Counted from the first letter of the stretch, positions 1-8,929 are shown. The stretch: DNA of 64,000 nucleotides from Mycolicibacterium sp. J2 (GCF_026240945.1 NZ_JAPFPY010000032.1:1-64000); one strand, 5' to 3'. Program-made: numbers and translations. Notes: generated by a model not told the origin, from the letters alone.

Positions 1-205
1 TCGGCTGGCTCCAAGTTCCCGAACAAGGACACCGCTCGACCAGACACCGGGACCGCGGGCGACCACTCAAAATTCAGGGATCACCGGAGTGTCCCGGTCG
101 GACGTTCGGCCCGCCCGCGGACCCACACCAAGGCTAAATGTCGGACCCCAGGGCTACCGTGGCCAGCTAGCGCCGGTAGGCGAGACACCCCGGGAGGCGA
201 CGGTC

Positions 206-823
206 ATGACGAGCAGCCTGCTGCCGTTGCGTGGGCTTCCCAAGGCCATCGCCCTCGACGAGCCCGAGCAGTTGGCGCTCCTTGGCCAACCCACGGCCAT
301 CCGCGTTCCCGAACTACGTTGGCGGACCTGGCTTGACGACCCAATGACCGTTGCTCGCTTCGAAGCCAAGCGCTACCGACGCCCGGGCAATCGATGTTGG
401 GTATGGATGGGTGCGGTGTCCTCGACCGGTCACGGCTCCTTCCGCGCCGCCAGCCTGCCCGGACCCACCCGGCGCGGCACCGTCTCAGCACATCTATTCG
501 CCTATCAACTCGCCTACGGTGTGATCCCGCGACTCGGATGGTCCGACACCCAAGACGACGTAATTTGTCACCAATGCGACTTCGCAGCATGCACCAACCC
601 CGAACACATGCACCTTGGTACCAACGCCACAAACAGGTATGAATACCTCGCGCGGCGAGGCAACCTCGCTAGCCCGCTGGCTGACGTTCGCGGGGCGGCA
701 GGCCGCGCCCGCGCCATTGCGTCAGCAGTTCGGACAGGCCTGGCTCGCAACAAATCCGCCGCATCAATCGAACGACTGATCTGCCGTGCTGAGCGCGCAG
801 GGCACCCCTGGACCCTCTGGTGA
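206..823 (+). CDS. HNH-type nuclease-like protein
   Basis: A 205-residue protein. The ATG at 206 is preferred over an upstream in-frame start because GGGAGG lies about 10 bases before it. Residues 64-139 look like an HNH homing-endonuclease core: CWVWMG, a stretch equivalent to the usual AH..AY.L.yG.iP, then a Cys/His cluster (ICHQCD, CTNPEHMHLGT) that should bind metal. The C-terminus is basic and ends HPWTLW, an ending shared with the short HNH relative at 4211-4630. The two genes bracket a helicase-nuclease gene on the same strand. HNH proteins of this kind cut or nick DNA and are common in phages and plasmids. The target is unknown and activity is inferred only from motifs. Confidence 0.7.
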   Translation: MTSSLLPLRGLPKAIALDEPEQLALLGQPTAIRVPELRWRTWLDDPMTVARFEAKRYRRPGNRCWVWMGAVSSTGHGSFRAASLPGPTRRGTVSAHLFAYQLAYGVIPRLGWSDTQDDVICHQCDFAACTNPEHMHLGTNATNRYEYLARRGNLASPLADVRGAAGRARAIASAVRTGLARNKSAASIERLICRAERAGHPWTLW

Positions 824-1203
824 GAGCGGCAACCTAATCGCCCGGTAGGACGGCGGGGTGGCCCGACTGACATCGACCAATGCCACCGCCAATGATGGCC
901 TGCGCCACGGCGTCGGTAATGCACGCGAGACCCTCTAGCAGGCCTCTTGCGAGGTCGGCGTTCTGGGTCGGTACCACGTCGCGCGAGGGCGGCGGCCGTC
1001 CGCGTTGGGCTGACCAATGGCGAGAAGGTCGGAGGTAACGAGGCCCGCATCGGCGATGCGCACCTCGCAGGTCGCCCGCTCACCCTAGGGTGACGCATAG
1101 CGAACTGATGCCGCGGCTCCTAGCTGCATAATTTGCTTCGCGAGTAACAGATTGCTTAGTGGCGTAGACGACCGGGAGGGTCGTGCAGCCATAAGGGGGA
1201 TTG
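824..1203. other. Intergenic region before helicase gene
   Basis: About 380 bases without a convincing gene. Open frames here on the minus strand have no plausible start site or recognisable motif. The last 12 bases hold the helicase ribosome binding site. No clear -35/-10 pair could be assigned, although the stretch around 1100-1180 is less GC-rich than its surroundings and is a likely promoter location. Confidence 0.5.
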
Positions 1204-4200
1204 ATGACAATCGGGCAACTCAAAATCGGGGATTCCGAGTTGTGGTGGCTAAGCGAAGGCACAGGATCCCACGGGGATGCCCCGATGAGCCCGAGTGCGG
1301 TCGTCGACTCGCTAAGGCATGCGTTCGTCTTCGCTGAGGAATCCGAGGACAGCGCTGGGTTGCGCCCACCACAGCTCGGGGCGTTGCACGCCATCCTGGC
1401 CACACGATCGACCGGCACGACAGAGGCCTCAACGGTCGTAATGCCAACAGGAACGGGTAAGACCGACACGATGTTGGCCGCGTTTTGTCACTCGCCTAGG
1501 TCAACGCTTGTCATGGTGCCATCAGACACTTTGCGAACCCAGATCGCCTCGAGCTTCGTGACACTCGGCAAGCTGCCGGTGGTTGGTGCCGTTACCGGTA
1601 GCTTTCGGTGCCCGACGGTGCTGGTGCTGACGAGTGCGCTTGGCACCGAGGCGCAGGTCGACGAAGTCATGCAATCGGCCAATGTTGTTGTGGCTACGGC
1701 GCAAATCCTGTCGATGTGTACAGCCGCTGCGCGGTCTAGGTTGGCCCACCATTGCGAAAGACTGTACGTAGACGAAGCTCATCACGTAGCCGCACCGACG
1801 TGGCGTGCTGTCTCTGAATTATTCGTAAATAAGGAGGTCGTCCAATTCACGGCTACGCCTTATCGGGAAGATGGGCAACACCTCGCTGGGCGCATCATCT
1901 ACACCTATCCGCTACACCTAGCCCAGAAGAATGGCTACTTTGCGCGTATCAACTATCACTCCGTTGTGAACCTTGCTGATCCCGATCTGGCAGTTGCGCA
2001 GGCAGCGGTCGCCCAGCTGAGGATGGACTTGGCTGATGGTCGGGATCATCTGCTGATGGCTCGTGTCTCATCGATCGTCCGGGCGAAGCAGGTAGTCGAA
2101 ATTTATGAGAGCTTGGCGCCCGACCTTCAGCCGTTGCGACTAGATACGAGCTTCGCTGAGTCGACCCGTCGACGTCATCGCCAGCAGCTGCTCGACCGTG
2201 ATAGTCGAATCATTGTGTGCGTCAACATGCTTGGCGAAGGCTACGATCTCCCGGCGCTGAAAATAGCGGCCATTCACGATCCGCAAAAGAGTCTTGCGGT
2301 GACGCTGCAGTTCATCGGCCGGTTCACCCGGACGGGCGGTGAGCAGCTAGGTGATGCTTCTGCGTTCGTGCCGCTTCAGATCGCTGGTGTGGACGATCGA
2401 CTTCGACGCCTCTACGGTGAGGATGCCGACTGGAACGAGGTGATCGCCGACCTCACAGAGCAGCACGTCGGACAGGAGCGAGAGCGTACAGAGTTTGAGC
2501 AGTCCTTCGGGTCATTGCCACACGAAATTGCTTTGCGCAGCATCCATCCGAAAATGAGTACGGTGACGTACCAATCCTCCAACGGACTCACATGGGAACC
2601 GGAAAACATCTACACGTTGTTCGACAACAGACTGTTGACCACGCAATTAGGCATCAACAACAGGGACAAGGTGGTGTGGTGGGTGAGCCGGGAGGCGACT
2701 CCTGTTCGTTGGGGCGATTTCGCAAGCTTCAACGAACTCGTTCACCATTTGTATGTCGTGCATGTTGACGATGCAGCTGGATTTCTTTACGTCAATAGCA
2801 CGAACAACGCGACCACACATGAAGAGGTTGCAAAGGCTGTTGGAGGCAACGATGCCGAGCTCGTGCGGGGCGAAACTCTGTACCGGATCCTCTCGAAGGT
2901 GAGTCGTCGCGTTCCAACGAACGTTGGTTTGCTCGATTCGGTCAGCCGGACGCGGCGGTTCTCCATGCATGTTGGACACGACGTCCTTTATGCCTGGCGC
3001 GGCGAAGGTGGTACGAAGATGAAGACCAACATATTCGCGCATGGCTTCGCCGAGGGACGGTCAGTGAGCTTCGGCGCCTCACGCAAGGGACGCGTGTGGA
3101 GTCACGAAGAGGCCGACGATATCCACGATTGGGTGCGATGGGTCCAGCAGATCGGCCCCACGATCACAGACGAGTCGATTTCCTTGGAGTCCGTGATGTC
3201 GGGGTTCCTTCTCCCCGAGTCGGCCACTGTGCGACCGCCGTATGTGCCACTTTCTATCGAATGGCCGTACCAGCTGGTCGCAACCTTCAGCGACCGGCGT
3301 CAGCTGAAGTACGGCGGCGAGTCGTTTTCGTTCCTGGACAGTGAGTTTCGGCTGACTGACCACACAACTGACGGACCGTTGTCGTTCGACATTGCTACCC
3401 CTGGATGGACGCTGGGCTATCAATTCGAGTTCCGACAAGACGAGCCACCGCTTATCTACGCCGTGGGAGCCGACGCCGAGGTCGTTACCACCGCGGGAGC
3501 TACGAGCCTCGCCGCGTTCTTGACCTCACATGGTCTCCTAGTTACGTTTGAAGACGAGTTGGTGCTTGTCGAGCAGGGTTTCCTTCTTCATCCCAACCGC
3601 GAAAAGCGGCTCTACCCCGTGGAGGCCATCGAGACGATCGACTGGTCGGACGTCGACATCAAGCGCGAATCACAAGGCGCCGCACGTGATCCGCGTACGG
3701 TGCAATACCGATCGATCGACGTGCTGTCGGCTGAAGCCGACTGGGAGATCGTGATCGACGATGATGGGTCGGGCGAGTTGGCCGACATCATTCTCATCCG
3801 TCGAGTCGATCAAGAGCTCGAGATTCTGCTCGCGCACTGCAAGTATTCCTCGGCTCCCACAGCTGGGGCCCGCATTGAAGATTTTTATGATGTGTGCGGC
3901 CAGGCGATGAAGATGAACCGGGCCAAGTCCATGCCTGACCAACTGACCAGACGACTGCTTCGTCGGGAGAAGGAGCGTCAAGCGGACGGCCGGACCGGAT
4001 TGATCACAGGATCGCTCGAGACGCTGGCCGCTGTCACCAGAGAGTCTCGCTTTCGGACGTTGCGAACGACAGTCGTGATCGTGCAGCCCGGCCTGGCGAA
4101 GTCGAAGGCCAGTGACGATATTCGGGCGCTGCTAGGAGGCACCGATCGGTTCCTGACGGAAACGTACGGCATGAAACTGCGCGTGATCGCCAGTCCGTAG
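1204..4200 (+). CDS. SF2 DEAD/DEAH helicase with C-terminal nuclease-like domain
   Basis: A 998-residue protein. A TTG at 1201 is in frame, but the ATG at 1204 has AAGGGGGA at better spacing. Near residues 80-88 is Walker A (MPTGTGKT); near 190-194 is the DEAH box (VDEAHH); FTATPY is motif III and QFIGRFTRTG is motif VI, so the first 450 residues are a complete superfamily 2 helicase motor. The middle is unassigned. Near residues 860-882 is an acidic LADI stretch followed by EILLAHCKYS, the pattern of a PD-(D/E)XK nuclease active site. Helicase-nuclease fusions of this size are typical of single-gene phage defence or restriction-like systems in mobile DNA. That role is inferred; no methyltransferase is adjacent. 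Confidence 0.85.
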   Translation: MTIGQLKIGDSELWWLSEGTGSHGDAPMSPSAVVDSLRHAFVFAEESEDSAGLRPPQLGALHAILATRSTGTTEASTVVMPTGTGKTDTMLAAFCHSPRSTLVMVPSDTLRTQIASSFVTLGKLPVVGAVTGSFRCPTVLVLTSALGTEAQVDEVMQSANVVVATAQILSMCTAAARSRLAHHCERLYVDEAHHVAAPTWRAVSELFVNKEVVQFTATPYREDGQHLAGRIIYTYPLHLAQKNGYFARINYHSVVNLADPDLAVAQAAVAQLRMDLADGRDHLLMARVSSIVRAKQVVEIYESLAPDLQPLRLDTSFAESTRRRHRQQLLDRDSRIIVCVNMLGEGYDLPALKIAAIHDPQKSLAVTLQFIGRFTRTGGEQLGDASAFVPLQIAGVDDRLRRLYGEDADWNEVIADLTEQHVGQERERTEFEQSFGSLPHEIALRSIHPKMSTVTYQSSNGLTWEPENIYTLFDNRLLTTQLGINNRDKVVWWVSREATPVRWGDFASFNELVHHLYVVHVDDAAGFLYVNSTNNATTHEEVAKAVGGNDAELVRGETLYRILSKVSRRVPTNVGLLDSVSRTRRFSMHVGHDVLYAWRGEGGTKMKTNIFAHGFAEGRSVSFGASRKGRVWSHEEADDIHDWVRWVQQIGPTITDESISLESVMSGFLLPESATVRPPYVPLSIEWPYQLVATFSDRRQLKYGGESFSFLDSEFRLTDHTTDGPLSFDIATPGWTLGYQFEFRQDEPPLIYAVGADAEVVTTAGATSLAAFLTSHGLLVTFEDELVLVEQGFLLHPNREKRLYPVEAIETIDWSDVDIKRESQGAARDPRTVQYRSIDVLSAEADWEIVIDDDGSGELADIILIRRVDQELEILLAHCKYSSAPTAGARIEDFYDVCGQAMKMNRAKSMPDQLTRRLLRREKERQADGRTGLITGSLETLAAVTRESRFRTLRTTVVIVQPGLAKSKASDDIRALLGGTDRFLTETYGMKLRVIASP

Positions 4201-4210
4201 TTCACCTAGA

Positions 4211-4630
4211 TTGCGGCCAATAGCGCACCTTTCGAATACGTGTCCTCTGCCAGCTTTCTGGATTCGCCGCGATGGGCGGCGGATCATGCTGCGGTCCAAT
4301 AGGTATGCCCTCGCGCTCGCCCGCAACGGCGTTGCACTGGAGCCGTGGGAGCGCTCCCTGCACGGATGCGATGTGCCGCTGTGTGTGCGCCCGAGCGAGG
4401 ACGACGAGACCGGCCGTCCGCGGCACGTGTACGCCGGTACCCAGCGTGACAACATGGAGCAGATGGGCCGCTCGGGGCGCGGCGGTGGCCGAGTGGCGGT
4501 GCGCCGCGGGAACGCGGGCCTGCTGGCGCGCAAGGAACGCTCGGTAGCGCTGCGGGAGGCGGTACGCCACGGGTGGGACGCCGAAGCGGTCGCCGATGCG
4601 TTGGCTGTGGGCCACCCGACACTGTGGTGA
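4211..4630 (+). CDS. Short HNH-like protein, probably 5'-truncated
   Basis: A 139-residue frame beginning at TTG, 10 bases after the helicase stop. An ATG at 4286 is an alternative. It shows the second half of an HNH core (LHGCDVPLCVRP, then HVYAGTQRDNMEQM) and a basic GRGGGR stretch, and ends HPTLW, much like the HPWTLW ending of the protein at 206-823. The usual first part of the domain (CW.W and the AY.L helix) is degraded: only CPLP and a YALALARNG helix remain. It may be a functional minimal protein or a remnant left when the helicase gene was inserted. Confidence 0.5.
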   Translation: MRPIAHLSNTCPLPAFWIRRDGRRIMLRSNRYALALARNGVALEPWERSLHGCDVPLCVRPSEDDETGRPRHVYAGTQRDNMEQMGRSGRGGGRVAVRRGNAGLLARKERSVALREAVRHGWDAEAVADALAVGHPTLW

Positions 4631-4735
4631 ACGTGGGTGTGCCGGCGCACGCCGATGGTGAGGATGCGATTCGCTCCGCACGGCGCGGCCGGCACCGGGT
4701 GGGTACCGGCCGCGCGGGCGGCGTGTAGTCCGGTG

Positions 4736-5188
4736 TTATCCGGCGGCGTAGGCGGGATGTTCGAAGCGCTCGATGAGGGTCAGCGCGGTGTCGAGGTCGG
4801 CGTCGGTGAGGGTAGTGGTGTCGGCGTCGATGGTGAGCTGCCAGGTGTCGGCTCCGGCGGTGGCGGCCAGGACGTAGGTGTGCCGGCCGCGGGCGGTGAA
4901 GGTGTGGTTTTCCCGTCCGGCGAACATCAGTCCTGCTGCGCGGAAAGCGATGATGCGCGTGGAGGTCTGCTCGGTGTCGGCGTCGGTGGTCGCTTCGACG
5001 GCCGCCAGGACGCGATCGTGGTCGGCTGCCCAGAGGACGAGCTGGCGGGTGCTGTCGGCGGTGGCGACGAGCTGCAGTGCGCCGTAGGCGTGGTCGTCGA
5101 CGGTGTGCGTTCCTAGGCGTGCGTGGCCGATCTGGTCGGCCGCATCGGACAGGAGGGCGGCGGCGAGGTCGAAGTTGTTCTCGGTCAT
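4736..5188 (-). CDS. Hypothetical protein with structured leader 1
   Basis: A 150-residue acidic protein of no recognised family. The ATG at 5188 follows GGAG at good spacing; the frame is open further upstream, but that part is the conserved leader, not coding. It begins MTENNFDLAAALLSDAADQI and is rich in threonine and alternating strand-like segments, with no membrane segment. It is the most downstream gene of the minus-strand backbone. Its 240-base leader is virtually identical to the one before the gene at 9513-9764, so the two are probably controlled alike. Confidence 0.75.
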   Translation of the reverse strand: MTENNFDLAAALLSDAADQIGHARLGTHTVDDHAYGALQLVATADSTRQLVLWAADHDRVLAAVEATTDADTEQTSTRIIAFRAAGLMFAGRENHTFTARGRHTYVLAATAGADTWQLTIDADTTTLTDADLDTALTLIERFEHPAYAAG

Positions 5189-5424
5189 GGTTGTTCTCCG
5201 TTCGTGAAGGTGTTGGGTGCGCCGGTTAGCGCTGGGGTGCGGGGGAATCGGTTGAGGGTGGGCCGTCAACCCCGAAGAGTCCGGTGGTGGTGCCGGCGGA
5301 TGTGTGGCCCGCGAGCGGCAGCGAGCTGATAGGGCCGCACATGTCCTCCGCCGCCGGCACCGGCGCCGGGCGTGGGTTGACGGGTCGGGCCCCCGGCCGA
5401 TTACGCTGCGACCCCTGCTAACGG
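5186..5424 (-). repeat. Structured leader repeat, copy 1
   Basis: Upstream region of the gene starting at 5188. It matches copy 4 (9762-10000) with a single difference. Read on the minus strand it holds a long outer stem (CCGTCAACCC at 5263-5272 with GGGTTGACGG at 5374-5383) enclosing a large GC-rich hairpin (GGTGCCGGCGG paired with CCGCCGGCACC around 5290-5363), then the ribosome binding site. A candidate cis-regulatory RNA. Confidence 0.85.
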
Positions 5425-5537
5425 CAAGAGGTGAGTGGCGCCAGGGAGCCCGCCGCAGGCGGGCTGTCCGTCGGTCGCACCTAGTGCGCCGACGTCTACG
5501 CGGCCGGCGCCCGGACGACGAAGAGGGCCGGACCCCG

Positions 5538-5580
5538 GAGGGCGCCCCGGCGTGCCTGGTGGCTGTCGGGGCGCCCTCGA
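5538..5580 (-). terminator. GC-rich hairpin after gene 5588-5899
   Basis: Just after the stop codon of the minus-strand gene, GAGGGCGCCCCG pairs with CGGGGCGCCCTC across a short loop. No U-run follows, so it may be a weak terminator or an RNA 3'-end stabiliser. Confidence 0.55.
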
Positions 5581-5587
5581 TCGGGTG

Positions 5588-5899
5588 TCAGTCGGTCATG
5601 GTGTTGCCGCGGTAGAGGTCTCCTTCGATGTAGGTCAGGAGGTCCCCGTTGGTGTCGGCCAGGCACCAGTAGTAGGGGGCGTCGTAGCGGACGATCTGCC
5701 AGGTGCGGTTGCGGCGTTCCCAATAGAGCTTGTCGAGCAGTTGGGTGTCGCCGCCGGAGCCGCCGAAGAAGGCTGCGCCGTCCTCCGGTTGGAAGTGCTC
5801 GTTGAGGATGGTGAGGACGTCCGCCACGGTGGTCGCGCTGGCGCAGCGGTCCAGGGCGGCATTGACGTTGGTCCAGAAGTGATCGATGTGGGTGCTCAT
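5588..5899 (-). CDS. Hypothetical protein, 103 residues
   Basis: Starts at the ATG at 5899 with GGAG upstream. The protein (MSTHIDHFWTNVNAALDRC...) has an N-terminal amphipathic part and a strand-rich C-terminal half with aromatic residues (YWERRNRTWQIVRYDAPYYW). No family recognised. The upstream region shares a short motif with the structured leaders (CAGCGC..ACCGGCGCA, then CGAACGGAG), so it belongs to the same regulatory set in reduced form. Confidence 0.7.
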   Translation of the reverse strand: MSTHIDHFWTNVNAALDRCASATTVADVLTILNEHFQPEDGAAFFGGSGGDTQLLDKLYWERRNRTWQIVRYDAPYYWCLADTNGDLLTYIEGDLYRGNTMTD

Positions 5900-5967
5900 G
5901 GTTGGTCTCCGTTCGGATTGGTGTGTGGTGCGCCGGTCGGCGCTGAGGGCGGGTAATCGGTTGAGGG

Positions 5968-6020
5968 AAAGGGGGACCCGACCGGCGGCCCGCGGGGGAG
6001 CTGCGGGTCGGGTCCCGGCG
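5968..6020 (-). terminator. Hairpin between genes 6026-6484 and 5588-5899
   Basis: GGGACCCGACC and GGTCGGGTCCC form a perfect 11-base-pair stem around a GC-rich loop, directly after the stop codon of the upstream minus-strand gene. It resembles a terminator but has no T-run; it could instead belong to the leader of the next gene. Confidence 0.6.
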
Positions 6021-6025
6021 GCGGG

Positions 6026-6484
6026 TCAGGCGGTGCGGGAGGCGCGTCTGGCAGCGGCGGGCAGGCTTTCGGGTCCGATCGCCCAGGGGCCGTCGCTGTA
6101 GCCGGGCAGGCGGTGAATCAGGCGCCGTTCGAGGGCCTGGCAGAACGCGTAGGCCTGGCTGCTCTCCCAGTCGGGGTGCTCGGAGGCTTGGTACTGGTAG
6201 CAGTGCAGCGCGTTGAGGAGTTCGACGTTGGTCCAGCCGCGCTGCTGCGGCGGCCGGTAGGTGTAGAGCTTCGGCGCATACATCTCGGTGCTGTAGGTGT
6301 GGTTGACCGACTTGACGTTCTCGGTGAGCAGCATCTGTCCGATGCTGTCGGCGGTTTCGGGCCGCAGCTCGGTGCTGTTGGTGGGGTTGCCGTGGTCCCA
6401 CCGCAGAGCACCGAGGCGGGGGTCTTTCAGGCCGGCCCATAGCAGGACGTTGAGGTGTTCGGGGTGGACGACAAATGTGCTCAT
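6026..6484 (-). CDS. Hypothetical protein with structured leader 2
   Basis: A 152-residue protein starting at the ATG at 6484, preceded by GGAG. It reads MSTFVVHPEHLNVLLWAGLK... and contains several Trp/Tyr-rich stretches (HTYSTEMYAPKLYTYRPP; LHCYQYQASEHPDW). There is no signal peptide and no recognised family. The frame extends upstream through the structured leader, but that part is not conserved as protein among the copies. It belongs to the set of minus-strand genes that each carry a related leader. Confidence 0.7.
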   Translation of the reverse strand: MSTFVVHPEHLNVLLWAGLKDPRLGALRWDHGNPTNSTELRPETADSIGQMLLTENVKSVNHTYSTEMYAPKLYTYRPPQQRGWTNVELLNALHCYQYQASEHPDWESSQAYAFCQALERRLIHRLPGYSDGPWAIGPESLPAAARRASRTA

Positions 6485-6728
6485 GAGGTGTTCTCCGTTC
6501 GGATCTGTTTGAGTGCGCCAGTCAGCGCTGGTGTGCGAGCAATGGGGTGAGGGTGGGCTGTCCAGGGCGGAGAGTCCGGTGGTGGTGCCGGCGGATGTGT
6601 GGCCCGCGAGCGGCAGCGAGCTGATAGGGCCGCACATGTCCTCCGCCACCGGCACCAGCACCGGGCGTCCCTGGACAGGTCGGGCCCCCGGCCCATTACG
6701 CTGCACACCCCTGCTGATGGCTTAAAGG
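6482..6728 (-). repeat. Structured leader repeat, copy 2
   Basis: Related to copies 1 and 4. The central hairpin is almost unchanged, but the outer stem differs at five positions on each arm: CTGTCCAGGG (6558-6567) with CCCTGGACAG (6669-6678), still perfectly complementary. This compensatory change supports a selected secondary structure. Confidence 0.8.
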
Positions 6729-6819
6729 TGAGTGGCGACAGTCAGTTCCGCCGTAGGCGGGACTCTGCGCCGGTCGCACCTTGTGCGCCGGCGTCTGCGA
6801 GGCCGGGGGCCGGAGCAAA

Positions 6820-6876
6820 AAAAGGGGGGCCTCGCCGACCACTCGGTGCTGAGTGCTCGACGAGGCCCCACGGGTG
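6820..6876 (-). terminator. Intrinsic terminator of gene 6882-7202
   Basis: On the minus strand, GGGGCCTCG and CGAGGCCCC form a stem around a loop that has its own smaller hairpin, followed by a run of seven T. A textbook Rho-independent terminator directly after the stop codon. Confidence 0.9.
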
Positions 6877-6881
6877 GCGCG

Positions 6882-7202
6882 TTAGGTCAACGGCAAGGCG
6901 TCGAGGATGAGCTGGGCGAGTTCCTCACCGTTGGGCAGCGGGAGGCGGTCGGCGGCGTCGCGGATCGCGTCGCATTCTGCTGAGCCGCAGACGCATTCGT
7001 CGTTGGTGGCGCACTCGTCGCTGGCGGCGCTGTCGAGAGCGCATCCGTCAACGGTGGCGGCATCAACGATCCACTGGGTGCGGTCATCAGAGAGCCTGAG
7101 GTACACGCGAACGGATTGTTCGATGTAGTGGGTGCCGTCCGCCTCATACGAGTAGCGCGGAGTGTGGCCGTCGCGGCGCTCGGCGGGCTCGGGGTTGGTC
7201 AT
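6882..7202 (-). CDS. Hypothetical acidic Cys-containing protein
   Basis: A 106-residue acidic protein beginning MTNPEPAERRDGHTPRYSY. The ATG at 7202 has AGAGGA upstream. The middle holds five Cys in a short span (DGCALDS..DECATNDECVCGSAECD), which could bind metal or form disulfides. The N-terminal half looks beta-rich. No family recognised. It lies just downstream of the DUF4192 gene and ends at a strong terminator, so it probably closes that operon. Confidence 0.7.
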   Translation of the reverse strand: MTNPEPAERRDGHTPRYSYEADGTHYIEQSVRVYLRLSDDRTQWIVDAATVDGCALDSAASDECATNDECVCGSAECDAIRDAADRLPLPNGEELAQLILDALPLT

Positions 7203-7297
7203 GATGTGGTCCTCTCGAGAGTGGGTGGTGGGTGAATGGGTGTGGCCGGCCACCTCGGGTGTGAGGCGGCCGGCCACGGTGGGGTCGGGCGGGCTGG

Positions 7298-8260
7298 TTA
7301 CTCGGCGGGCGGCTTGGTTGCGAGTCGGGCGAAGACCTCGCGCAGCTTGGTGGGCGGGACTGCGGCCTGGACCGCTGTGTCGAGGAGCAGGACAAGGGTG
7401 GTGTCGGGTAGGCCGGCGGCCACGGCGGTGTCGTGTGCGGCTTCGAGGGCGACGCCGGTGCGCACGGTGTCGCTGCTGCAGTAGAAGCAGGCAGCGGCGA
7501 GTGCGAGTGCTTCGATGCGGGCGCGGCCGCGGAGCTGGCGGGCCAGGTGGGTCCAGACGGTGGCGCCGATGTGGGGGTGCTCGGTGCTGGCGATGAGTAG
7601 GGCGTCGCGGTGTGCGACGTTCGTGGTGATGAGCAGGCCGACGTTGGCGGCCAGTTGTGGGGTGAGTGCGGTGGGGTCTTCGAATGCCGCGGACATGCCG
7701 CGGACGGTGTGGGCGATGAACTCGGCGGTGTCGGTGTCGATGTCGGGGGTGGGTGCCTGTTCGGTGGGGGCGAATTCGGCGGCGATGTCGTCGCGGGTGG
7801 CGCGCACGCTGTGTCCTGCGACGGCCATCAGCAGGGCGGCCTCGGAGGTGCGGTGGTCGACGGTGGTTCCGGTTTCGCCGGTGTCGATGTCGGTCCAGGT
7901 ATTTCCAGCTTCGAGAGCTGCGGTGTGCAGGCGCTTGAGGATGCTGGCACCTCGGGCGGTGAGGTGGCGCTGGGCGGCGTCGAGGTGATCGCCGGCCTGC
8001 TTGAGGTCGTCGGTGTCGGTGATGGCGATGAGGATGACGATCCGCATGTCCCCGTTGGGCTGTTGCAGGGGGAGCGTGTTGGCCAGGTGGGCGGTGACAT
8101 CGAGGGATTCAGTGATGTCGTAGCGGGCGCTGACGTGGACGGTGCGTCGATCTCCGGTGTTGTCGAGAACGATCGCGACGATGCTGTTGGTGGGTGCGAA
8201 GCCGACCAGTGCCGGGGTGGCGGCGAGGATGTCGGTGTTGGAGCTCAGGTTGATGCGCAT
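7298..8260 (-). CDS. DUF4192 domain-containing protein
   Basis: A 320-residue protein starting at the ATG at 8260 (GGGAG upstream). The N-terminus matches DUF4192: a leading LSSNTDILAATPALVGFAPT segment followed by a strand (SIVAIVL). DUF4192 proteins are common in actinobacterial chromosomes and plasmids, and their biochemical role is unknown. There are no membrane segments, so it is probably cytoplasmic. It is preceded by a divergent copy of the structured leader and is the largest protein of this backbone block. Confidence 0.88.
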   Translation of the reverse strand: MRINLSSNTDILAATPALVGFAPTNSIVAIVLDNTGDRRTVHVSARYDITESLDVTAHLANTLPLQQPNGDMRIVILIAITDTDDLKQAGDHLDAAQRHLTARGASILKRLHTAALEAGNTWTDIDTGETGTTVDHRTSEAALLMAVAGHSVRATRDDIAAEFAPTEQAPTPDIDTDTAEFIAHTVRGMSAAFEDPTALTPQLAANVGLLITTNVAHRDALLIASTEHPHIGATVWTHLARQLRGRARIEALALAAACFYCSSDTVRTGVALEAAHDTAVAAGLPDTTLVLLLDTAVQAAVPPTKLREVFARLATKPPAE

Positions 8261-8532
8261 GGTTGTTCTCCCGTTCGGGTGGTGTTGAGTGCGCCGGTTA
8301 GCGCTGGGGTTGGGGGGGACCGGCGGGGTGGCGCGCGCAAGCCCGAAGAGTCCGTGGTGAACGCAGCAGGGCTTTCGGCCCCGGGGCAATCCCCGCGCGG
8401 CAGCGCCTGGGGATTGACCACGGTTGGGCCGAAAGGGTCACTCGGCCTGCGTAGTTCGGCGCGGGCGTGGCTGGCGCGTGACGGGGCCTCGTCGGTCATA
8501 CTTGGGGCCCAGCTGAACGGTTAAAGGTGAGG
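8258..8532 (-). repeat. Structured leader, copy 3 (divergent)
   Basis: Upstream of the DUF4192 gene. Both ends resemble the other copies (CGAAGAGTCCG; TTAAAGGTGAG), but the interior has diverged. It keeps the same architecture with new sequence: CTTTCGGCCC pairs with GGGCCGAAAG, nested CAATCCCC pairs with GGGGATTG, and an outer near-match CGCGCAAGCC faces GGCTGGCGCG. Confidence 0.65.
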
Positions 8533-8608
8533 GGCTACGGATACGGCCACCGGTAGGTGGCCATCCGCGCCGCAGGCGCGCATGTCGGCGCAACCGGGCA
8601 GGAACGAG

Positions 8609-8929
8609 CTAGGGCTGCTCGCGCAGTCCGGCGTTGGCCAGCCGGCGGTGCACTTCGGCCAGGGTGAGTTCGGCCCAGTAGCCGTTCTCGTCGGAGCGGA
8701 TTCTGGTGAGCCACTCGTCCCAGCGCTCGATTTCGGCGTCGACGTCGGATTGGGCGACATCTGGTGCGGTGAGCGGGATTGGTTCGGCGTCGGGGTCGCT
8801 GTTTGCGACGCCCACGAGTTGCCCGATCGGTGGCGTCGTGTCGTGCTGGGATCGGAACTGGAGCCGGTAGGTCTGTCCGTCGGGGTCGACGACCAGCCGC
8901 TCGGGGTAGTCGGTGATGCTGATGGGCAC
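8609..8929 (-). CDS. Small protein, paralogue of 9067-9429
   Basis: A 106-residue protein (MPISITDYPERLVVDPDGQ...). The C-terminal half (DVDAEIERWDEWLTRI...LTLAEVHRRLANAGL) aligns with that of the neighbouring 120-residue protein (DVDAAIEGWEDWALL...ISLDAIQARINAAGL), so the two arose by tandem duplication. The N-terminal half is beta-rich. No known family. It probably shares transcripts with neighbouring minus-strand genes, although a terminator-like hairpin separates it from its paralogue. Confidence 0.7.
   Translation of the reverse strand: MPISITDYPERLVVDPDGQTYRLQFRSQHDTTPPIGQLVGVANSDPDAEPIPLTAPDVAQSDVDAEIERWDEWLTRIRSDENGYWAELTLAEVHRRLANAGLREQP

Noticed and set aside
1204..4630. Type I or III restriction-modification system
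   Set aside because: No methyltransferase or specificity subunit near the helicase-nuclease gene.
5186..5424. Hammerhead or similar self-cleaving ribozyme in the leader
   Set aside because: No CUGANGA..GAAA core in either strand; the pairing fits only a generic multi-stem leader.
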